Shown here: piece by piece, positions 58,293-64,000 of the stretch | How the letters are laid out: the number at the start of each line of letters is the position of its first letter | Numbering within the stretch: the stretch's first letter is position 1 | Origin: Benzoatithermus flavus | GTDB taxonomy: Bacteria > Pseudomonadota > Alphaproteobacteria > Geminicoccales > Geminicoccaceae | Direction: 5' to 3' | NCBI RefSeq assembly: GCF_037908215.1 | Contig: NZ_JBBLZC010000014.1 | Location: 1-64,000 of the forward strand | Length of the DNA: 64,000 nt | Made by a program: the position numbers and the translations under genes | Notes under the pieces: model-generated | Seen by the model: the letters and a program-made list of their open reading frames with translations, nothing else | Told to the model about the DNA's origin: nothing | Database searches by the model: none

Positions 58293-59747
58293 ATGGCGAT
58301 CCTGGTCGACGAGGCGAGGCTCGACGAGCGGCTGGCGCGGCTCGAGGCGGCGCGGCCCTGGAGCCCGCGCGTGGTGTCCCGTCTGGAGGCGCTGATCCGC
58401 GGTGGCGACGATGCGGCCCTGTTCCGCGTCAACCCGCTCGCCTTCGCGGCCGAGCGCGGCATGGCCGAGGACGAGGCGGTCGACCTCTTCCTCCACGCCA
58501 CGGCACTGGGGCTGTTCCAGATGGACTGGCTTCTGATCTGCCCGATGTGTGCCTGCGCGGTCGAGAGCTTCGCACAGCTCCGCGCCGTCACCCGCCGCTT
58601 CCGCTGCCCGTTGTGCCACAACGAGTACGAGGCGGTGATGGACGACTACATCGCCATCTACTTCACGCTCTCGCCGGCGATCGGCACGATCCGCCATCAT
58701 CGCCCCGAGATGCTCGACGCATTCGATTACCTCTTCGTCTACAAGACCGTCCGCGAGGGCCGGGCTGCCGACGACCTGTCCCTCGTCGAGGCGACCCGGC
58801 CTTCCCTGCGCGGCCTGAGCTTCCTCGAGCCCGGCCGCACCACGACGTTCGTGTTCGAGGCGGCTGCTGGCGCCATTTCCGGTCTCAGCACCGACACCGA
58901 CGCGGGCTTCCTCCTGCCCGTCACGGGCGACCGATCCGGCGAGCCGCAGCACCTGCGGCTGAGCTGGCTCGGCACGGCCTACCGGCCCGACCGGGTCGAG
59001 ATCCGGCCGGGCCGGGTCGAGCTCGAGGTCGAGAACCTCACGCTGCAGCGTGGCGTGCTCGCCATTCTCCAGGTCGACCCGGATCACGAGGACACGCTGC
59101 TCGACTTCGCCCCCTACCTCACCGGCAAGCACCTTCTCACGAGCCAGACCTTCAGGAGCCTGTTCCGCTCCGAGGTGGTCGGCGGAGCACAAGGGCTCGC
59201 GATCCGCGACATCGCGCTCCTGTTCACCGACATCAAGGGCTCGACTGCACTCTACCAGCGGGTCGGCGACCTCAACGCCTTCCAGCTCGTCCAGCAGCAT
59301 TTCGACCAGCTCCGCACCGCCACCGTGCGCCACGGCGGGGCGGTGGTGAAGACCATCGGCGATGCGGTCATGGCCGCCTACCCCGATGCAGCCCGTGCCG
59401 TTCGTGCGGCGCTCGACATGCGAGCGGCCATCGGGCGCTTCAACCAGGATCAGCCCGAGCGCTCCGTGTCGCTCAAGATCGGCATCCACCATGGTGCCGC
59501 GATCGCGGTGACGCTCAACGACCAGCTCGATTATTTCGGCCAGACCGTGAACATCGCCTCGCGGGTCCAGGAGATGGCCGATGCGGCGGAGATCTGGATC
59601 ACCGAGGAGGTCTGGCGGTATCCCGACGTGCAGACGCTGCTCGCCTCCTACCCGACCGAGCCGCGCACCGCCCGCTTCCACAACATCGATCGGCCCATGA
59701 CCGTGCTCAGGATCGGCCCGCCGGACCCTGCCGCCGCGGCGGCCTAG
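58293..59747 (+). CDS. class III adenylate/guanylate cyclase with DUF5939 N-domain
   Basis: 484 residues. N-terminal part (about 1-290): DUF5939-like with a zinc-ribbon-like pair CPMCAC ... CPLCHNEY (about 88-115). C-terminal class III cyclase domain (about 300-470): IALLFTDIKGSTALYQRVGD (first metal Asp), GGAVVKTIGDAVMAAYPDAA (second metal Asp), GIHHGAAIAVTLNDQLDYFG (the Asp in ND.LDYFG suggests ATP) and TVNIASRVQEMADA (Asn/Arg transition-state residues). So an active soluble cyclase making cAMP is likely. AAGGGG lies near ATG 58293. A Crp-family regulator lies 2.2 kb downstream, but no link is demonstrated. Confidence 0.88.
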   Translation: MAILVDEARLDERLARLEAARPWSPRVVSRLEALIRGGDDAALFRVNPLAFAAERGMAEDEAVDLFLHATALGLFQMDWLLICPMCACAVESFAQLRAVTRRFRCPLCHNEYEAVMDDYIAIYFTLSPAIGTIRHHRPEMLDAFDYLFVYKTVREGRAADDLSLVEATRPSLRGLSFLEPGRTTTFVFEAAAGAISGLSTDTDAGFLLPVTGDRSGEPQHLRLSWLGTAYRPDRVEIRPGRVELEVENLTLQRGVLAILQVDPDHEDTLLDFAPYLTGKHLLTSQTFRSLFRSEVVGGAQGLAIRDIALLFTDIKGSTALYQRVGDLNAFQLVQQHFDQLRTATVRHGGAVVKTIGDAVMAAYPDAARAVRAALDMRAAIGRFNQDQPERSVSLKIGIHHGAAIAVTLNDQLDYFGQTVNIASRVQEMADAAEIWITEEVWRYPDVQTLLASYPTEPRTARFHNIDRPMTVLRIGPPDPAAAAA

Positions 59748-59873
59748 CCGAGCGGATGCTGCACAACTGTCTCGCCGATTGACAGAAGTGCAGCCCTCGG
59801 CCGATCCTTCGGCGGGATCGGCGGACGGAATGCCGCCGGCCACGATGACGCGACGATCCCAGGGAGGTCAGGT

Positions 59874-60908
59874 GTGCAGGCGGCGTTCATCCGCGGTATT
59901 CGCGACGTGGCGGTGGGCGAGATCCAAGAGCCCGTGCCCGGGCCGGACGAGCTCCTGATCGCGGTCGAGGCGGTCGGCATCTGCGGCAGCGACCTCCACT
60001 ATTATCTCGAGGGTGCGATCGGCCAGCAGGTGGTCGAGGGCGGCTTCGTGCCCGGCCACGAGTTCGCCGGCCGTGTGGTGGACGACCGCGCCGCACGGTT
60101 CGGCATCGCCCCCGGCACGCTGGTCGCGGTCGATCCGGCCACGGCTTGCGGCCGCTGCGAGTGGTGCCACCGCGGCCACGTCAATCTCTGCCCGAACGTC
60201 GTGTTCAAGGGGGCGCCGCCGCACATGGGTGCCATGACCCGGCTGATCACCGCCCGCCCGGAAGCGCTCTTCCCGGTGCCGGAGGGGTTCGATGCCACCG
60301 ACGCGGCCATGCTGGAGCCCCTGGGGGTCGCCGTCCATGCGGTCGATCTGGCGCGGCCGCGCCTGCTCGAGAGCTGTGCGGTGATCGGCTGCGGCGCCAT
60401 CGGCCTGCTGACGCTGCAGGTCGCGAAGGTGGCGGGTGTGGGCGAGACGATCGCGGTCGAGCCCCATCAGGGCCGCCGGGCCCTGGCGCTCGAACTCGGC
60501 GCCGACCGGGCCGTGGCCACGGTCGCGGAGCTCCTGGAGCTGACGCACGGGCGCGGCGTTGATCTCGTGCTCGAGGCGACCGACGTGCACGAAGGCTTCC
60601 AGCTCGCGGCCGAGGCCGCGCGCATCGGCGGCCGGGTGGTGCTGATCGGCATCCCCGAGGGTGACAGCTATGCACTTCAGGCCTCGCTCGCCCGAAGGAA
60701 GGGGCTCGGCATCAAGCTCTCGCGCCGCATGGGCCACGTCTATCCCCGCGCCATCGAGCTGGTCCGCCGCGGCCGGGTCGACGTGCGCCGGCTCGCCACC
60801 CACCACTTCCCGCTCGCGGCGGCACCCGAGGCCTTCGCCCTTCAGGCCGAGCGCTCAGGCGGGATCGTCAAGGCCATCCTGCATCCGAACGGCTCGCCCG
60901 GCGCTTGA
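59874..60908 (+). CDS. zinc-dependent medium-chain dehydrogenase (polyol/idonate type)
   Basis: 344 residues, MDR family. Seen: catalytic-zinc Cys and His in AVGICGSDLHYYLEG and GHEFAGRVVDD, structural-zinc cysteines CGRCEWCHRGHVNLC, the NAD(P) fold VIGCGAIGLLTLQVAKVAG, and MLEPLGVAVHAVDLA. It resembles L-idonate 5-dehydrogenase / sorbitol dehydrogenase. The GTG start at 59874 follows AGGGAGG. The next gene, an SDR related to gluconate 5-dehydrogenase, lies 58 bases on, so a sugar-acid pathway like idonate to 5-keto-gluconate to gluconate is the natural reading, by analogy with characterised pathways. Confidence 0.9.
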   Translation: MQAAFIRGIRDVAVGEIQEPVPGPDELLIAVEAVGICGSDLHYYLEGAIGQQVVEGGFVPGHEFAGRVVDDRAARFGIAPGTLVAVDPATACGRCEWCHRGHVNLCPNVVFKGAPPHMGAMTRLITARPEALFPVPEGFDATDAAMLEPLGVAVHAVDLARPRLLESCAVIGCGAIGLLTLQVAKVAGVGETIAVEPHQGRRALALELGADRAVATVAELLELTHGRGVDLVLEATDVHEGFQLAAEAARIGGRVVLIGIPEGDSYALQASLARRKGLGIKLSRRMGHVYPRAIELVRRGRVDVRRLATHHFPLAAAPEAFALQAERSGGIVKAILHPNGSPGA

Positions 60909-60966
60909 GCGTCTGGCGAGCCGTCGACTGCCGAGCCACCCAAGAACGAACAGGGAGGATCAGAGA

Positions 60967-61737
60967 ATGCCCGCCTTCGTCGAACGTTTCTCGCTCGCTG
61001 GCAAGCGTGCGCTGGTCACCGGTGCTTCCAAGGGGATCGGCTTCGAGATCTGCCGCGTGCTCGCCGATGCCGGGGCCGACATCGCCGCCGTCGCCCGCGA
61101 TGCGGAGGGCCTGGCCGAGGTCGAGGCCGCGGTCGAGGCGTTGGGGCGCCGTTGTGTCGTGATCGAGGCCGACCTCGCCACGATCGAGGCGCCCCGCGAG
61201 GCGGCAAGCCGAGCCCTCGCCGCCTTCGGCACGATCGACATCCTGGTCAACAATGCCGGGATCGCGCTCCTGGACGAGCTCCTGGTCGCCGAGGTCGAGG
61301 ACTGGGACCGGACCATGGCGGTCAACCTGCGCGCCCCCTTCCTCCTCGCCCAAGCCCTCGCCCCCGCCATGATCGAGCAGCGCAGCGGCAAGATCATCAA
61401 CATCAGCTCACAGACCGGGATCGTCGCCCTCGAGCGCCACGGCGCCTACGCCGCCTCCAAGAACGGTCTCAACGCGCTGACCAAGGTGATGACGGTCGAG
61501 TGGTCGCGCTACAACATCCAGTGCAACGCGGTCTGCCCGACCATCGTCATGACGCCCATGGGCGAGAAGGTCTGGAGCGATCCCGAAAAGCACGGGCCGA
61601 TGCTGGCCAAGACCCCGCTCGGCCGCTTCGGCAAGCCGGTCGAGGTCGCGGACGTCGTCCTGTTCCTGGCCTCCAAGGCCTCCGATCTCGTGACGGGCGA
61701 GGCCATCCTCTGCGATGGCGGCTTCACCGCGGGCTGA
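60967..61737 (+). CDS. SDR oxidoreductase (gluconate 5-dehydrogenase-like)
   Basis: 256 residues, classical SDR. Seen: FSLAGKRALVTGASKGIGFE (TGASxGIG), NNAG in ILVNNAGIALLDEL, SSQTGIVALERHGAYAASKN (Ser, Tyr, Lys), and CNAVCPTIVMTPMGEK. FSLAGKRALVTG and the overall length match gluconate 5-dehydrogenase-like SDRs. It is preceded by the zinc dehydrogenase with which it probably shares a pathway. AGGGAGG precedes the ATG at about ten bases. Confidence 0.92.
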   Translation: MPAFVERFSLAGKRALVTGASKGIGFEICRVLADAGADIAAVARDAEGLAEVEAAVEALGRRCVVIEADLATIEAPREAASRALAAFGTIDILVNNAGIALLDELLVAEVEDWDRTMAVNLRAPFLLAQALAPAMIEQRSGKIINISSQTGIVALERHGAYAASKNGLNALTKVMTVEWSRYNIQCNAVCPTIVMTPMGEKVWSDPEKHGPMLAKTPLGRFGKPVEVADVVLFLASKASDLVTGEAILCDGGFTAG

Positions 61738-61977
61738 GCGCGTCGCCCGAAGGGCGTTCCCGTGCCGCTCCCGCGTGGGCGGGATCGGCTCCGGCCCCAG
61801 GATGCCGCGCGCGCGACGGCGTGATCGGCTACCGAGCCCGGCCCTTCCCGCGTCCCTGCGGGAGAGGGCGACACGGTCGAAACACGTCGAGCCCTCGGCG
61901 ACACGCGCCCGAAACGCTGCTCCGCTAGAGCAGGGCCTCTCCTAGCAGCTCATCGAGCATGGGAGGCCCAGGGCACC

Positions 61978-62667
61978 ATGACTGCCAGCACCGCCCCTGC
62001 CGCGACCCTCGACGGGATCGGGCTCCTGGCCCCGCTGGAGCCCGCCGAGCGCAAGATGCTCGCCGCCCGCTGCGCCTGGCGCCGCTATCGCGCCGGCGAG
62101 CGCATCCTGAGCCGGGATTCGAGCTGCCGTCACGTCCTGTTCATCGTCGAAGGCGCGGTCCGTGTCGTCAACTACGCCGCCTCGGGCCGCGAGGTCGCCT
62201 ATGCCAGGATCGGCGCCGGCCACCACGTGGGCGAGCTCTCGGCCATCGACGGCGAGCCACGCTCGGCCTCGGTCGAGGCCGAGACCGACTGCCTCGTCGC
62301 CTCGCTGCCTGCGAGCGCGTTCCACGAGCTCCTCCTGGCCCACGGGGCGATCACGCTCGCGCTCCTGCGGGACCTCGCGCGCATGGTCCGCCGCGCCGAC
62401 GAGCGGATCACCGAGCTCACCGTGCTCGGCGCCATGCAGCGTGTCTATCGCGAGCTGCAGCGCCTGGCCCGCCCTTCTCCCGAGGGGCTCAAGGTGACGC
62501 CGCTGCCCACACAGGAGAGCCTCGCCGCCCATGTCGGCACCACACGCGAGACCGTGGCCCGCGCCTTCGGCCAGCTCATCCGCTCGGGCATCGTCGGCCG
62601 CAGCGGGCGCGACCTCGTGATCCGCAACGCCGCGATGCTGGACACCCTCATCGGGGCGGAAGCGTAG
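61978..62667 (+). CDS. Crp/Fnr-family transcriptional regulator
   Basis: 229 residues. N-terminal cyclic-nucleotide-binding domain with HVLFIVEGAVRVVNYAASGR, GHHVGELSAIDGEPRSASVE (the Gly-Glu-x-Ser phosphate cassette, followed by R-S-A) and a dimer helix; C-terminal winged helix with recognition segment VGTTRETVARAFGQLIRSGI (E-T-V-R type). No Fnr-type N-terminal cysteines. The cassette resembles that of cAMP-binding proteins, and a cyclase lies nearby. It stands alone; intergenic 61738-61977 upstream contains no gene. Confidence 0.9.
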   Translation: MTASTAPAATLDGIGLLAPLEPAERKMLAARCAWRRYRAGERILSRDSSCRHVLFIVEGAVRVVNYAASGREVAYARIGAGHHVGELSAIDGEPRSASVEAETDCLVASLPASAFHELLLAHGAITLALLRDLARMVRRADERITELTVLGAMQRVYRELQRLARPSPEGLKVTPLPTQESLAAHVGTTRETVARAFGQLIRSGIVGRSGRDLVIRNAAMLDTLIGAEA

Positions 62668-62696
62668 GGCATCGGCTCCGGCGGGCGACAGGTCTG

Positions 62697-63068
62697 TCAG
62701 CCGTGGGCGGTGACGACCGCCGTGAGCTCGCTGGTGATTCGTCGCAACGCAGCCTGCAGCGCCTCGCGGCCGTGGTCGACGGCGCACGTCCGCTCCATCT
62801 GCCGTGCAAGCGCGGTAAGCTCGACGGCGCCGATGGCGGCGCTGACACCGGCGAGCACGTGCGCCGAGCGCCTGATCGCCTCGGGCTCCGCATCGGTGAG
62901 GCCGAGCAGCTTCGTGCCGTGGCGCTCGATGTCGGCAACGGCGGTGAGCAGGATCCCGTTGACCACCTCGGTGCCGAGGTCGTCGTAGAGCACGTCGACG
63001 ACCGCACGGTCGAGCACCTCGTCGGCCGGAACCGAGATGGCTCCGTGAGGCGGGTCCTGGCTGACCAT
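62697..63068 (-). CDS. histidine phosphotransfer (Hpt) domain protein
   Basis: 123 residues from MVSQDPP at 63068 (GAGGGAG lies upstream; an ATG at 63122 is in frame). One Hpt domain: a four-helix bundle with the phospho-acceptor helix RRSAHVLAGVSAAIGAVELT (the A-H-x-L-x-G-x-S-x-x-x-G-A motif). It lacks kinase domains, so it passes phosphate between a kinase and a response regulator. It is transcribed divergently from a sigma-54-type response regulator gene 190 bases away, an arrangement recalling LuxU/LuxO, although no quorum-sensing genes are visible. Confidence 0.85.
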   Translation of the reverse strand: MVSQDPPHGAISVPADEVLDRAVVDVLYDDLGTEVVNGILLTAVADIERHGTKLLGLTDAEPEAIRRSAHVLAGVSAAIGAVELTALARQMERTCAVDHGREALQAALRRITSELTAVVTAHG

Positions 63069-63259
63069 GAGAGATGGGCTCCCTCGTGAAGGTTGGGGTG
63101 GGCGATACGGCGCCGATGCCATCGGGCATGATCATCGGATCGTGAGCATGTTACGAGCAACAGTCATGCCATTCGACCCAAGGATGACAAAATGGCTTAT
63201 CGCAGCAACCTAAAAGAGCTATTAGGGTTCGAGACACGCCTCAAGCAGAACGCTGGCCG

Positions 63260-64000
<741 letters not shown>

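Overview
The window is GC-rich throughout, with GC-biased third codon positions, frequent GTG starts and many ATGA/GTGA stop-start overlaps. The gene order rpmH-rnpA-yidD-yidC-engB-argB, the order zapA-6S RNA-5-formyl-THF cyclo-ligase-ymdB, and the type of 6S RNA all point to an alphaproteobacterium. A deep-branching, Rhodospirillales- or Geminicoccales-like member would fit, but that is inference. It reads as an ordinary chromosome with a small accessory/degraded zone at the left and several isolated gene wrecks. No intact mobile element, prophage or CRISPR array was seen.

Region 1 (1-6260): a probable catabolic locus on the minus strand. It holds a flavin/Fe-S oxidoreductase of the N-methylproline demethylase type, cut by the window edge, and a polar amino-acid ABC importer (binding protein, ATPase, two permeases). 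A divergent GntR/FadR-type regulator is separated from the importer by three identical TGTCGACA palindromes spaced exactly 29 bp apart. A frameshifted IS1595-type transposase fragment lies inside the locus. The ATPase has an N-terminal extension made of three 10-residue repeats.

Region 2 (6260-7660): a gene graveyard. It holds the 5' end of an IS630 transposase, the 5' end of an IS21 istA, and, fused head to tail on the minus strand, the tail of a cysteine desulfurase and a frameshifted DUF4007 gene. The last two look like the remains of a lost DNA-phosphorothioation or related defence island.

Region 3 (7660-26280): an arsR-permease-thioredoxin operon, tRNA-Ser(GGA), an aconitase-X dehydratase (two subunits), an aminotransferase, a phosphatase and a broken sensor kinase. 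Two paralogous GH26-like secreted proteins flank an MscS-type channel, followed by two BON-domain paralogues, a YcaQ-like glycosylase and a Tim44-domain protein.

Region 4 (26360-40140): housekeeping genes. It runs argB, engB, yidC, yidD, rnpA and rpmH, then a sensor kinase reading in frame into a lipoprotein, a type I secretion pair, an RlmI-like methyltransferase, a tiny HisKA-only protein, ymdB-like, 5-FCL, 6S RNA, zapA and a coiled-coil protein.

Region 5 (40380-50470): central carbon metabolism, with tkt-gap, a sulfatase, pgk, a small ORF, class I fba, a ThiE-like protein, efp and suhB.

Region 6 (50590-64000): DUF805, SDRs, a hydrolase, DUF2076, a HerA-like ATPase, serA, a dead vapBC module, a DUF5939-adenylate cyclase, a zinc dehydrogenase plus SDR pair, a Crp-family regulator, and a divergent Hpt protein / sigma-54 response regulator pair cut by the right edge.
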